Below are positions 17,917 to 27,206 of a DNA stretch of 64,000 nt, in pieces. A program made the translations under genes and the position numbers. The stretch comes from Epilithonimonas vandammei (GTDB taxonomy: Bacteria > Bacteroidota > Bacteroidia > Flavobacteriales > Weeksellaceae), in contig NZ_CP034161.1 in the NCBI RefSeq assembly GCF_003860525.1, forward strand, positions 124,001 through 188,000, given 5' to 3'. Numbering within the stretch: the first letter of the stretch is position 1; the number at the start of each line of letters is the position of its first letter. The notes under the pieces were generated by a model that saw only the letters and a program-made list of their open reading frames with translations, had not been told where the DNA came from and did not search any database.

Positions 17917-18158
17917 AGCAAAATGATTTGGGTTAATAATAACCCAATGAATGATGTTTGGTCTTTTTACAAAAAATAATGATGCTATTAATCTAAAACC
18001 TTAGGAATAAATATCTGTTTTTGGTTAAGAATTAATGAAAACAGACAATCTATACAGCCCAACTTTAGCAAAACTTCTTTTCTTTTTTTTTCGTCGAACC
18101 ACTGGGAGAGGAAGCTGGATTAAGCTGACGAAATAGAAATATAATAATTTAGCTTCGT

Positions 18159-19388
18159 TTAAACGAGGCTGTTTTTGTCTGCATAATTGAGCTTAAAGAA
18201 AATAAATGTCATAATAGAAAATGCCAAAAGCGAACTTCCTCCATAACTAAAAAATGGAAGAGGAATTCCAACCGTAGGAAAAAGTCCCATAACCATTCCA
18301 AGATTAACAGCAAAGTGAATTAATAAAATGGAGGCAAAACAATACCCAAAAACCCTATTGAATGTAGATTTCTGATTTTCTGCCAGATAATAGATCCTAC
18401 CTATAAAAATGGCATAGCAAAGAATCAAAACCGTACTTCCTATAAAGCCCCATTCTTCACCAACTGTACAGAAGATGTAATCCGTTTCCTGCTCTGGAAC
18501 GAATTTGCCTTGTGTTACAGAGCCCTGTTTATAACCTTTTCCTACCAGCCCACCGGAACCAATGGCTGTTTTAGAATACAGCAAATTGTAGCCTGAGGTA
18601 TCCCGGAATGCTTTTTCACCTTTGTATAAAACTTCTATCCTTTCCCGCTGGTGTTTTGGTAATTTTGTCAAGATGTACGGTGAGCCATAAGATAAAGCAC
18701 TTAAAAGTCCGACTGTCAAAACAATTGCAATGATGTACATCACATTCCCCTGAATCGTGTAAAAATTTAGAAAAACAAAAATAGCTGCAATAACTAAAAT
18801 CGCAATGACTACATACAATGGATTAACGGCAATAGACACTAAAAAAACAGCAGCAAAAATAAATATTACGCCAAATAACCAACCTGATAATCCTTCTCTG
18901 TAAAGCGCCATGAGAAATGCAAAGAAGACTAACAAGGAACCAACATCGGGAATCATCAGAACCACAATTCCAGGAATTGCAACAATAGCTAAAGAGGTGT
19001 AAAGAACTTTTCTGTTCCTGAGATTAAAATCCGGATTGGAAACATAATTGGCGAGCATCAACGCGGTTCCTATCTTCGCAAACTCTACCGGCTGCATTGT
19101 AAATCCTCCGAATTTATACCAGTTTTTCTGACCAAGAATCTCTGTCCCAAAAGGAAAAAGTCCCACCAAAAGTAAAACCCCACCTACATAAATTATGGCT
19201 GACATATTCTCAAAAAACTTCGTTCGCATAAAAAATATGATCATGCCTACAAAACATGAGATACCGAAAAAAATCAGCTGCTTTTCTCCAAGCTCAGCCT
19301 TCACACTGTAGATATTAACAATTGCGAAGACACAAAGCAGGATATAAAGTGCAATGCCAAGTTTATCTATTCCTTCTGCCCATCTCAT
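18159..19388 (-). CDS. rodA: Rod shape-determining peptidoglycan glycosyltransferase RodA
   Basis: This 409-residue SEDS-family membrane protein has about ten helices and polymerises glycan strands with PBP2 during elongation. Visible motifs are the QPVEFAKIGTALMLANYV segment, the long periplasmic loop with QGKFVPEQETDYIFCTVGEEWGF, and the C-terminal FPTVGIPLPFFSYGGSSL signature. Its start overlaps the mrdA stop by four bases. It is the last gene of the rod operon. Confidence 0.95.
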   Translation of the reverse strand: MRWAEGIDKLGIALYILLCVFAIVNIYSVKAELGEKQLIFFGISCFVGMIIFFMRTKFFENMSAIIYVGGVLLLVGLFPFGTEILGQKNWYKFGGFTMQPVEFAKIGTALMLANYVSNPDFNLRNRKVLYTSLAIVAIPGIVVLMIPDVGSLLVFFAFLMALYREGLSGWLFGVIFIFAAVFLVSIAVNPLYVVIAILVIAAIFVFLNFYTIQGNVMYIIAIVLTVGLLSALSYGSPYILTKLPKHQRERIEVLYKGEKAFRDTSGYNLLYSKTAIGSGGLVGKGYKQGSVTQGKFVPEQETDYIFCTVGEEWGFIGSTVLILCYAIFIGRIYYLAENQKSTFNRVFGYCFASILLIHFAVNLGMVMGLFPTVGIPLPFFSYGGSSLLAFSIMTFIFFKLNYADKNSLV

Positions 19389-21412
19389 CTTGATTTAGTT
19401 TTTACTGGTTTAACTTTGGAGCTGTCTTTTTTATTTTTTTTATTTTCCAAAGCCTGAAGACTGTCTTTTGCACGCTTTAGTTTAACAGAATCTACTGGTG
19501 GTTCTTTATACCAGCCTTTCCTTTTCATGTCTGCAATATACTGTCTTCTATATTCAGGCATAAAACTGGAACTGATCATTTTTTTGTAAAGATGTTCTCT
19601 TTTCAGTTCTCCAGTTACATATTTTTCCGCAATAGTTGTACAGGCAGGTCCTGCCCATGTTGCACCAAAACCAGCGTGCTCCATAACTGCTGCGACTACA
19701 ATTTTCGGTTTGTCAGCTGGAGCAATCAAAACAAAAATTGAGTTATCCTTTCCCTGAGGAACTTGTGCAGTTCCTGTTTTAGCCAATTGAGTAAAATCTT
19801 TAGACATCAGTCCACGACCTGTTCCCCTCAGCATTACTGCTTCCATACCCTGAAGAACAACATTGTAAAACTGTGGATTCTGAACCAATGTCATATGTTT
19901 TTTCTTGAATCTGGGATCTGGATTTGGTTTTCCATCGATAGATTTCACAACATGAGGTGTATAATACCATCCCTTGTTAGCAATAGCTGCTACAAAATTG
20001 GCCATTTGCATCGGCGTCAGAAGAACATCGCCCTGCCCCATCCCATTATACAGAGCTCCGGTAGGCATTTCGTCCCAGTTTTTAAAATCTGTCCGCTTGG
20101 AACCGCTGGCTTTATAAATAGAAGCCATTCTCTTTTCATAAAATTTTCCAGAAGGAATTCTTCCTTTAGCCCCCACTGCCAAATCATTATTTAGATATTC
20201 ACCTACCCCAAAACTATTGATGATTTTCTTCCATTCATCTACACCTCTGGATGGATTTCCGGGATATTTTTTTATAATAGCAAGATAGGCATACGTAAAA
20301 TAACAGTTACTGGAAACCTGTATAGAAGGAATCAAAGGATCTGCACCACCGTGACCTTTGATGCTTTTTCCACGATAAAAAAATCCTCTTCCGCAAGGAA
20401 AAATTGTTTTGTCAGTCATCACACCCATTTCCATTGCTGCTAATGCTGTCAATAATTTGAACGTTGAGCCCGGAGGATAAGCTGCCTGAACGGAACGATC
20501 AAACGTCGGTTTATTTTCGTAGATTGTATCGTTGGCTAATCGGTAAAGATTTCGTGATTTATTGGGACCAGTGAAAAGATTCGGGTCAATGTCCGGCCCA
20601 GTAGCCATCGTAAGAATCTCGCCATTATTAGGATCCAATGCTACGATTGCGCCGTGCTTATTGACCAGCATTTCCTCGGCCATGCGTTGTAAATCATAAT
20701 CAATCGTCAGCGTTAGATCTTTTCCTGTCACTACTTCTTTATCTAGCTCACCATTTTTGTAGGAACCGATACTTCTCTGGCGGATGTCTTTCTGAATATA
20801 TTTCATTCCTTTCTCACCTCGCAGTTCTTTTTCGTACGCTTTCTCTATTCCGCTTTTCCCGATAATATCGCCGGGCAAATAGTATAAAGAGTCTTTCTTG
20901 ATATCGTTATCATTCACCTGATTGGTATATCCCAAAAGGTTTCCGGAAGTATTGATTTCATATTGCCTTTGTGGTCTTGGAACAATTGCAAATGCAGGAT
21001 ACTTAAATATCAGCTCCTGAATTCTCGCCATATCTTCACGACTTAAATTTTTCATAAAAGTCATCGGCGTCAGTCGGGAATAATATTTTTCCTTCTCAAT
21101 GTTCTTCATTGTAGTGATGAATTCCGGCTTTGTAATATTCATCAATTTACAAAACCCAATGGTGTCAAAATCGGGTTTTAGAAGTGCTGCTGTGTACGAA
21201 ATCTCGAATGCAGGCTGATTACCCACCAGAATCTTTCCGTTTCTGTCAAAAATGACGCCTCTTGGCGGAATGACATATTCGATTTTGATGGATGTATTGG
21301 CTGCATTTAGTGCATATCGGTCTGTGAACAATTGCAAATACGAAAGCCTTGCAACGAAAATAATTGCAATGACAGAAAGTGCGAGAATGATTTTTAGATA
21401 TTGTGATTTCAT
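19385..21412 (-). CDS. mrdA: Penicillin-binding protein 2 (transpeptidase)
   Basis: This 675-residue protein has one N-terminal membrane helix (about 7-26) followed by a PBP dimerisation domain with PPRGVIFDRNGKIL. The transpeptidase domain shows the active-site tetrad STFK (Ser316, Lys319), SSNCYF as the SxN motif and KTGTAQVP as the KTG box. It crosslinks lateral-wall peptidoglycan with RodA. The C-terminal 40 residues are Lys-rich and unstructured. It lies between mreD and rodA. Confidence 0.95.
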   Translation of the reverse strand: MKSQYLKIILALSVIAIIFVARLSYLQLFTDRYALNAANTSIKIEYVIPPRGVIFDRNGKILVGNQPAFEISYTAALLKPDFDTIGFCKLMNITKPEFITTMKNIEKEKYYSRLTPMTFMKNLSREDMARIQELIFKYPAFAIVPRPQRQYEINTSGNLLGYTNQVNDNDIKKDSLYYLPGDIIGKSGIEKAYEKELRGEKGMKYIQKDIRQRSIGSYKNGELDKEVVTGKDLTLTIDYDLQRMAEEMLVNKHGAIVALDPNNGEILTMATGPDIDPNLFTGPNKSRNLYRLANDTIYENKPTFDRSVQAAYPPGSTFKLLTALAAMEMGVMTDKTIFPCGRGFFYRGKSIKGHGGADPLIPSIQVSSNCYFTYAYLAIIKKYPGNPSRGVDEWKKIINSFGVGEYLNNDLAVGAKGRIPSGKFYEKRMASIYKASGSKRTDFKNWDEMPTGALYNGMGQGDVLLTPMQMANFVAAIANKGWYYTPHVVKSIDGKPNPDPRFKKKHMTLVQNPQFYNVVLQGMEAVMLRGTGRGLMSKDFTQLAKTGTAQVPQGKDNSIFVLIAPADKPKIVVAAVMEHAGFGATWAGPACTTIAEKYVTGELKREHLYKKMISSSFMPEYRRQYIADMKRKGWYKEPPVDSVKLKRAKDSLQALENKKNKKDSSKVKPVKTKSR

Positions 21413-21496
21413 ATGTGCTTTTCTATATTTTTAGGAGGACATATGCAACCTCGATGTCAAAGAAAATAAGGATTGGTTTGTACACATTTTTCAGTT

Positions 21497-22003
21497 TCAG
21501 ACTTTTTGCTTGATTTTAAAAGCTAATGTATAGGCTAATATAAATACAAACGAAATAACACTGGTAACTATTACATTAAATAAAATTTCAAAAAATCTGT
21601 TGAATTTAAAAAACTCTATAAACTGTACCAAAAACTGATGGATAAAAATACTGGTTATGATAAAAAATATGAACTGGGTCCACTGGATACTCTGGAAAGA
21701 AAAAAAATCTGTTGTTGTATCTGTAGATGTTCTGAATATAATGGTTCTGAAATAGGCGATTACTGTTGTGGCAAATGCATTGATTCCCCAAGTTCCGAGA
21801 AATGCATCTACACATAATCCTAGTAAAAAACTCAATCCCAAAAATTGAAACTGATTTCTAAAAAAAGGGTAAAACATCACGAACACAGGATAAAGCACAG
21901 GAATATACTGACCAAACAACGTAATCCTGTTCAGGATAAAAATCTGAAAAGCTGTAAGCAATGCTATGAGAAGCAAGTCCGATGCAATGTTTCTACTGAC
22001 CAT
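21497..22003 (-). CDS. mreD: Rod shape-determining protein MreD
   Basis: This 168-residue, very hydrophobic protein has five or six helices and lies between mreC and mrdA; it overlaps the mreC end by 11 bases. Sequence conservation in MreD is weak, so operon position carries much of the call. The conserved-like PVFVMFYPFF and FLLGLCVDAFLGTWGINAFA segments agree with the family. It is an inner-membrane part of the elongasome. Confidence 0.88.
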   Translation of the reverse strand: MVSRNIASDLLLIALLTAFQIFILNRITLFGQYIPVLYPVFVMFYPFFRNQFQFLGLSFLLGLCVDAFLGTWGINAFATTVIAYFRTIIFRTSTDTTTDFFSFQSIQWTQFIFFIITSIFIHQFLVQFIEFFKFNRFFEILFNVIVTSVISFVFILAYTLAFKIKQKV

Positions 22004-22847
22004 CTTTTTTGATTTGTACTTTTAAGGTATCATCAATCTTCTGAACCTCAGATTTTTTAAGATTTCTAACCACAAAGACCTTACTTAATTTACCTATTTT
22101 CTCGCTCAGTTCAACAGAAATATCCCAAAAACCTGTCTTGCTGTCCACTTCGTAACCAGCAACAGTTCCCACCATAATTCCCGCAGGAAAAATAGAAGAT
22201 TTTCCATCGGTGACTACGGTGTCTCCCACTTTCAGTGGAACGTATTTAGGGACATCAGACAGTGTCATTGTACGGGAATCATCACCTTTCCAAGATAGTG
22301 TTCCGAAGTAACCGGACTTTTTAAGCGCTGCGCTGATCTTTATTTTGTTCATACTTAGTACAGACTGAACCAAAGCGTAATTATCCGTCGTATTAATAAC
22401 GATTCCGGCAATTCCCCTTGGTGCAATTACGCCCATCTTGGAATTAACACCCTGAAGTTTCCCTCTATTTATAGTAAAATAATTATCCTTCCTATTGATG
22501 CTATTGAAGACCACTTCACCATCCACAAAAGTATAGATTTGTCCGCCTCCAATGGTATCATAAACTCTTCGGAAACTAGGATTTTTTGCATTTTCCTTTC
22601 CGTAAAGTTGCAGCATCAATGCTTTGTTTTGCACAACAAGGTCTTCATTGATTTGTTTCAGCTTAAGATAAGATGTTCCTTCATCAATATAGCCCGAAAC
22701 CCAGGAGTTGAAAGCTGCCGTTTTAGCTGCAAGAAAACTTTGTTGCATTGAGTTTTTGCTGAATATCAATACAACTGCAACCAATTGTAGAAATATGAAG
22801 AACACAAATAATGCATTCTTGGAAAAAAATCTCAGCAGAGCGCCCAT
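21993..22847 (-). CDS. mreC: Rod shape-determining protein MreC
   Basis: This 284-residue protein has an N-terminal membrane helix (about 11-30), a coiled-coil stretch (about 60-85, including LKLKQINEDLVVQNKALMLQ) and the two beta-barrel domains of MreC with VNSKMGVIAPRGIAGIVI and LKVGDTVVTDGKSSIFPAGI. It dimerises in the periplasm and activates PBP2/RodA. A 3' overlap with mreD indicates co-translation. Confidence 0.94.
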   Translation of the reverse strand: MGALLRFFSKNALFVFFIFLQLVAVVLIFSKNSMQQSFLAAKTAAFNSWVSGYIDEGTSYLKLKQINEDLVVQNKALMLQLYGKENAKNPSFRRVYDTIGGGQIYTFVDGEVVFNSINRKDNYFTINRGKLQGVNSKMGVIAPRGIAGIVINTTDNYALVQSVLSMNKIKISAALKKSGYFGTLSWKGDDSRTMTLSDVPKYVPLKVGDTVVTDGKSSIFPAGIMVGTVAGYEVDSKTGFWDISVELSEKIGKLSKVFVVRNLKKSEVQKIDDTLKVQIKKDGQ

Positions 22848-22945
22848 CTAAATTATAAATGATAATTGATGATTGATAAATGATTTTCTGGATTCGATTT
22901 CAGAAGTATCAAAAATTTACAATCATTGCAATTTTAAGAAGATTA

Positions 22946-23971
22946 TTATTTGATTAAGAAATTGAATTTGTCCATATTTTTAAGAGCAATTCCGGTTCCG
23001 CGAACCACCGCTCTCAATGGGTCTTCAGCAACAAATACAGGAAGTCCCGTTTTTCTGTGAAGCCTGTCTGCCAAACCTCTCAAAAGAGCACCACCTCCAG
23101 CAAGATAAATTCCGGTTTTATAGATATCCGCAGCCAATTCCGGAGGTGTCAAAGACAATGTTTCCATCACAGCATCCTCTATTCTGATAATCGATTTATC
23201 AAGAGCTTTGGCAATTTCTTTATAATTAACCATAATTTCTTTTGGCTTACCGGTAATCAAATCACGGCCTTGTACAGGAATATCATCAATTGGAACATCC
23301 AATTCCTCCACTGCAGATCCAACCTCAAGTTTGATTCTCTCAGCCGTTCTTTCTCCGATGTATAAATTATGATGTGTTCTCAGGTAATAAGCGATATCAT
23401 TGGTAAAAACATCACCTGCAATTTTTACAGATTTGTCACAAACAATTCCGCCAAGTGCTACCACAGCAATCTCCGTTGTTCCACCTCCTATATCGATAAT
23501 CATATTCCCTTCTGGTTTCTGAACATCTATTCCAACCCCTATAGCAGCTGCCATTGGCTCATAAATCAAACGAACTTCTTTGGCATTCACTTTCTGAGCA
23601 GAATCTCTAACCGCTCTTTTCTCCACTTCAGTAATACCAGACGGAATACAAATGACGATTCTAAGAGCTGGCTGAAAAAGCTTTCCTTTGATGCCCGGAA
23701 TCTGCTTTATAAATTCCTTAATCATATGCTCGGATGCGTGAAAATCTGCAATCACACCATCCTTCAGCGGACGTATTGTCTTGATATCTTCGTGGGTTTT
23801 CCCCTGCATATGTTTTGCCTGCTCTCCCACTGCAATAGGCTTACCGGACGAACGCTCTATCGCCACGATAGAAGGCTGATCCACAACGATCTTGTTGTTA
23901 TGTATAATTAGCGTATTTGCCGTTCCTAAGTCAATCGCAATCTCTTGCGTGAACATATCCAATAAACCCAT
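22946..23971 (-). CDS. mreB: Rod shape-determining protein MreB (bacterial actin)
   Basis: This 341-residue protein has the actin fold: phosphate-1 loop EIAIDLGTANTLI at the N-terminus, phosphate-2 MIIDIGGGTTEIAVVALGG, and the adenosine motif GIYLAGGGALLRGL. It forms membrane-bound filaments that guide wall synthesis. The first gene of the operon, it has a TATCTTTG promoter box on the minus strand at 24004-23997, 26 nt upstream of the ATG. Confidence 0.97.
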   Translation of the reverse strand: MGLLDMFTQEIAIDLGTANTLIIHNNKIVVDQPSIVAIERSSGKPIAVGEQAKHMQGKTHEDIKTIRPLKDGVIADFHASEHMIKEFIKQIPGIKGKLFQPALRIVICIPSGITEVEKRAVRDSAQKVNAKEVRLIYEPMAAAIGVGIDVQKPEGNMIIDIGGGTTEIAVVALGGIVCDKSVKIAGDVFTNDIAYYLRTHHNLYIGERTAERIKLEVGSAVEELDVPIDDIPVQGRDLITGKPKEIMVNYKEIAKALDKSIIRIEDAVMETLSLTPPELAADIYKTGIYLAGGGALLRGLADRLHRKTGLPVFVAEDPLRAVVRGTGIALKNMDKFNFLIK

Positions 23972-23996
23972 TTCCGTTCAATAATTATTAAGTTTA

Positions 23997-24004
23997 CAAA
24001 GATA
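23997..24004 (-). promoter_or_regulatory. -7 promoter box of the mre operon (TATCTTTG)
   Basis: It reads TATCTTTG on the minus strand and lies 26 nt upstream of the mreB start. Confidence 0.5.
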
Positions 24005-24211
24005 TAAATTTAGAGACATTCTAAAGATTCAAATCAATTTTTTTTGGTTAAAATTTTATTAAATTTTCGTGTTGTACTTTATCAAAATCGCAAAAAAAAT
24101 TAGGAAAGCGATAGTTAGATATGAGCTTTGATTTAAGTATTTTACTAATTAATATAGATATTATCAATTCGGCAAACTGATATTCATCATCAGCCTTAGT
24201 TTTAAAAATCG

Positions 24212-24219
24212 TAAATTTG
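24212..24219 (+). promoter_or_regulatory. -7 promoter box of hemA (TAAATTTG)
   Basis: It matches TAnnTTTG. It overlaps an in-frame TTG at 24217, which therefore cannot be the start codon; this favours the ATG at 24232 with a very short leader. Confidence 0.6.
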
Positions 24220-24231
24220 CTCACTGAAAAA

Positions 24232-25521
24232 ATGAGCCAGAGAAATAAATTTCACCAGACTTCTGATTTTGCCGTCCTCAGCATCAGCTATGAAAAAGCC
24301 GATGCCGAAACGCGAGGCCGTTTTGCATTCTTCGACGAACACATCAAATCTTTTGTGAATCAGATCCATGAGCAGGATTATGGTGATGCGTTTGTGGTGT
24401 CTACTTGTAATAGGACAGAAATCTACTCTACCACAAAAAATTACCTTCACATAGCAGAATTATACTGTAATACTGTAGGTGTAAGCCTTTCCGAATTTCT
24501 AAAATATGTAAATGTCATCCAGCGTGAAGATGCTTTGTTTCATCTTTTTCGCGTGGCCGCAGGCCTAGAAAGCCAGATTATTGGTGATTTTGAAATCGTT
24601 TCGCAGATCAAGAATGCTTATAATCGTTTTAAAAAATATAAGGATTTTTCGAATCCTTATCTCGAGCGTGCGATTAACTCATCCATTCAGATTTCAAAAA
24701 GAATTAAAAATGAAACAGGAATCAGCACAGGTTCTGCTTCGGTTTCATATGCTGCGGTACATTATATATTGAATAATACGAGACACATCCACGAAAAAAA
24801 CATTCTCCTTCTAGGCGTTGGAGACATCGGACAAAACACCATTGACAATCTCGTAAAACATATCTATCAGCCAAAGATCAAAATAGTGAACCGTTCTTTT
24901 GAGAAAGCTGAGAAAATTGCCGACAAATATAAAATTCCACAAATCGATTTCAATCTTTTTCCAGAAGAACTAAAACAAACTGATGTTCTGATTGTGGCAA
25001 CAGGCGCACAGAAATATATTATTGACGAATCCAATTTCCCTAAAGATAAAGAAATGCTGGTCATAGATTTATCCATTCCGAATAATGTTCAGAAGGAAAT
25101 CGGAGAGCTGGAAAATGTTAAGTTAATAGATGTAGACCAGCTTTCCCAGACTATCAAGGAAACAATGGAACAGCGCAAGAAAGAAATCCCGAAAGCGGAA
25201 GGCATCATCAAAGAAATGGCGAAGGACTTTGTAGATTGGGAAAAGAAAAGAAAACTCGCACCTCAAATTAATCAGTTCAAAAACTCTTTGAAACAGATTG
25301 AGGAAAACGAAATGCACAACATTCATAAGAAATTCCATTATGCTAAAATAGAGGATATGGAATTATCTAATAAATTGGTACAGAAAATAACCAACCGATT
25401 TGCAAAATACATCCTGGAAAATCCGTTACGGGCGACTGAAGTCACCAAACTAATGGAAGAAATCCTAGACATCCATAAAAAAGACATCCATGAAAAAACT
25501 GAAAATAGGAACGAGAAATAG
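24232..25521 (+). CDS. hemA: Glutamyl-tRNA reductase
   Basis: This 429-residue enzyme reduces glutamyl-tRNA to glutamate-1-semialdehyde, the first committed step of the C5 heme route. The catalytic cysteine lies in VVSTCNRTEIYS (Cys59). The substrate domain continues with FRVAAGLESQIIGDFEIVSQIK. The NADPH-binding fold has LLGVGDIGQNTIDNL, and the C-terminal helical dimerisation domain follows. A longer frame from TTG 24217 is rejected because the promoter box covers it. The 3' end overlaps hemC by 32 bp. Confidence 0.96.
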   Translation: MSQRNKFHQTSDFAVLSISYEKADAETRGRFAFFDEHIKSFVNQIHEQDYGDAFVVSTCNRTEIYSTTKNYLHIAELYCNTVGVSLSEFLKYVNVIQREDALFHLFRVAAGLESQIIGDFEIVSQIKNAYNRFKKYKDFSNPYLERAINSSIQISKRIKNETGISTGSASVSYAAVHYILNNTRHIHEKNILLLGVGDIGQNTIDNLVKHIYQPKIKIVNRSFEKAEKIADKYKIPQIDFNLFPEELKQTDVLIVATGAQKYIIDESNFPKDKEMLVIDLSIPNNVQKEIGELENVKLIDVDQLSQTIKETMEQRKKEIPKAEGIIKEMAKDFVDWEKKRKLAPQINQFKNSLKQIEENEMHNIHKKFHYAKIEDMELSNKLVQKITNRFAKYILENPLRATEVTKLMEEILDIHKKDIHEKTENRNEK

Positions 25522-26398
25522 TCCGCTTGCCCTTTGGCAGGCTCAGGAAGTAGAATCGAAGTTAAAAACTTTGGGGTTTGAGACCGAAATTGTTCCTATC
25601 ATAAGTTCCGGCGATAAAAATCTGAATCAGCCGCTTTATGCGTTAGGCATAACAGGAGTTTTTACCAAAGATCTGGACATCGCTTTATTAAATAAAGAAA
25701 TAGACATCGCCGTACACTCGCTGAAAGATGTTCCGACACAATTGCCTCACAATATTCAGATTTCTGCTGTTCTGGAAAGAGATTTTCCAGAAGATGTCCT
25801 GGTGAGAAATGACGATTCGGAACCTTTAGACATAGAGGTTTTAAAAATTGCGACAAGCAGCTTAAGAAGACGTGCTTTTTGGTTAAAAGAATTTCCTGAA
25901 ACTGAATTTGCCGATATCCGAGGAAATGTACAAACCCGCTTAAAAAAATTAGACGACGGTATTGCCAATGCCACGATTTTTTCACTGGCAGGAATCAAAA
26001 GAATGAATCTGGATATTACTTACGAGCAAATTCCGTTCTTATTACAAGCCCCTTCGCAAGGTGTAGTTGCTATTGCAAGTTTATCTGATAATGATAAGTT
26101 GAATGAGAGGTTAAAAACAATTTCACATAAAGAAACTGAAATCTGCGTAACGATAGAAAGAGAATTTCTGAAAACGCTGGAAGGCGGTTGTACTGCTCCA
26201 ATTGGTGCAAAAGCTGAAATGTTGGATGGGAAAATCAGATTCATCGGAAGACTTTGTTCACTTGACGGAAAAAATTGCATTGATACTGATGAGATTTTCG
26301 ATTGGAATGATTCTGAAAACTTCGGAGAAAAAATCGCTTTGAAGGTTTTGGAAAACGGAGGTAAAGAATTGATGGATGAAATTAGAAAAAGCTTATAA
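25490..26398 (+). CDS. hemC: Porphobilinogen deaminase (hydroxymethylbilane synthase)
   Basis: This 302-residue cytoplasmic enzyme joins four porphobilinogens into hydroxymethylbilane. It starts MKKLKIGTRNSPLALWQAQ and has the catalytic region VHSLKDVPTQLP (Asp80), the SSLRRRAF arginine patch and the dipyrromethane cofactor Cys234 in LEGGCTAPIGA. The 32-bp overlap with hemA indicates coupled expression. A long inverted repeat separates it from hemD. Confidence 0.97.
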   Translation: MKKLKIGTRNSPLALWQAQEVESKLKTLGFETEIVPIISSGDKNLNQPLYALGITGVFTKDLDIALLNKEIDIAVHSLKDVPTQLPHNIQISAVLERDFPEDVLVRNDDSEPLDIEVLKIATSSLRRRAFWLKEFPETEFADIRGNVQTRLKKLDDGIANATIFSLAGIKRMNLDITYEQIPFLLQAPSQGVVAIASLSDNDKLNERLKTISHKETEICVTIEREFLKTLEGGCTAPIGAKAEMLDGKIRFIGRLCSLDGKNCIDTDEIFDWNDSENFGEKIALKVLENGGKELMDEIRKSL

Positions 26399-26444
26399 AA
26401 ATAAAATATCGCAACGGCGCAATATTCTTACCTTTACAATGTTA

Positions 26445-26509
26445 AAAGTCGCCAAGTTTGACCTTTGCGACTTTTTTATAAAATTAAATTTACAAAACTT
26501 GGCGACTTT
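26445..26509. repeat. Inverted repeat between hemC and hemD
   Basis: AAAGTCGCCAAGTTT (26445-26459) is the exact reverse complement of AAACTTGGCGACTTT (26495-26509). A shorter nested hairpin, AAAGTCGC with GCGACTTTTTT (26467-26477), looks like a terminator. The two structures exclude each other, so the element may be a repeat that also attenuates read-through. Confidence 0.6.
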
Positions 26510-26522
26510 GCGTTGAAATCAA

Positions 26523-27206
26523 ATGAAAATACTTTTCACAAAATCATTAGAAAAAGAAAAGGTTTCTGAGAAATTAGGAACAGATTTCTCAGTTGATTTT
26601 GTTGAAGTTATTAATACAGAATTCATAAAAACTAAATCTTTCGGTTTAAAAAACAATTCATTGATATTCACAAGCGTGAATGGCGTAAAAGCTTTTTTTG
26701 AAAATGGATTTGCTCCAAATGAAAACTTTACCGAACCGAAAAATTATAACAAAATTTACGTTGTAGGATCTCAAACTAAGAAGGAATTGGGACAACATAA
26801 TTTCGGGACTTTTAAACTTTGTAAAAATGCAAGTGAACTTTCGCAATTCATTGTTGAAAATTCGGTGAACGAGAAGTTTTTGCATTTCTGTGGCAATATT
26901 GCGATTGATATTCTGGATGAGAAATTGCCTTTGCAGAATATTTCTTACAAAAAAATCCCTGTTTATAAGACCGAACTACTCTACCCGAAAATCGATGAGA
27001 AATATCAGGCGATAGTTTTCTTCAGTCCGAGCGGAGTTCGTAGTTTTGCAAAGTTTAATCAATTGGATGATGTTAAGATTTTTTCGATTGGAAAAACCAC
27101 AACTGCTGAAATAGAAAAACTAACTGATAATAAAATAATTACAAGCTCAAAAAATACTTTAGCTGATTTGTTGAATTTGATTAATATTACCCGTAGTGCA
27201 TTATAA
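26523..27206 (+). CDS. hemD: Uroporphyrinogen-III synthase, C-terminus altered by an IS
   Basis: This 227-residue protein cyclises hydroxymethylbilane to uroporphyrinogen III. HemD is poorly conserved; SLIFTSVNGVKAFFENG, VGSQTKKELGQ and VFFSPSGVRSF are the recognisable family segments. An IS982 element has entered the last codons: the present end NITRSAL uses IS sequence, whereas joining the flanks restores NINFSSK at exactly the same length. Only five residues differ, beyond the conserved core, so the enzyme is probably still active. Confidence 0.9.
   Translation: MKILFTKSLEKEKVSEKLGTDFSVDFVEVINTEFIKTKSFGLKNNSLIFTSVNGVKAFFENGFAPNENFTEPKNYNKIYVVGSQTKKELGQHNFGTFKLCKNASELSQFIVENSVNEKFLHFCGNIAIDILDEKLPLQNISYKKIPVYKTELLYPKIDEKYQAIVFFSPSGVRSFAKFNQLDDVKIFSIGKTTTAEIEKLTDNKIITSSKNTLADLLNLINITRSAL

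Noticed and set aside
24217..24231. TTG start for hemA
   Set aside because: The TTG is part of the TAAATTTG promoter box, so it would not be transcribed.
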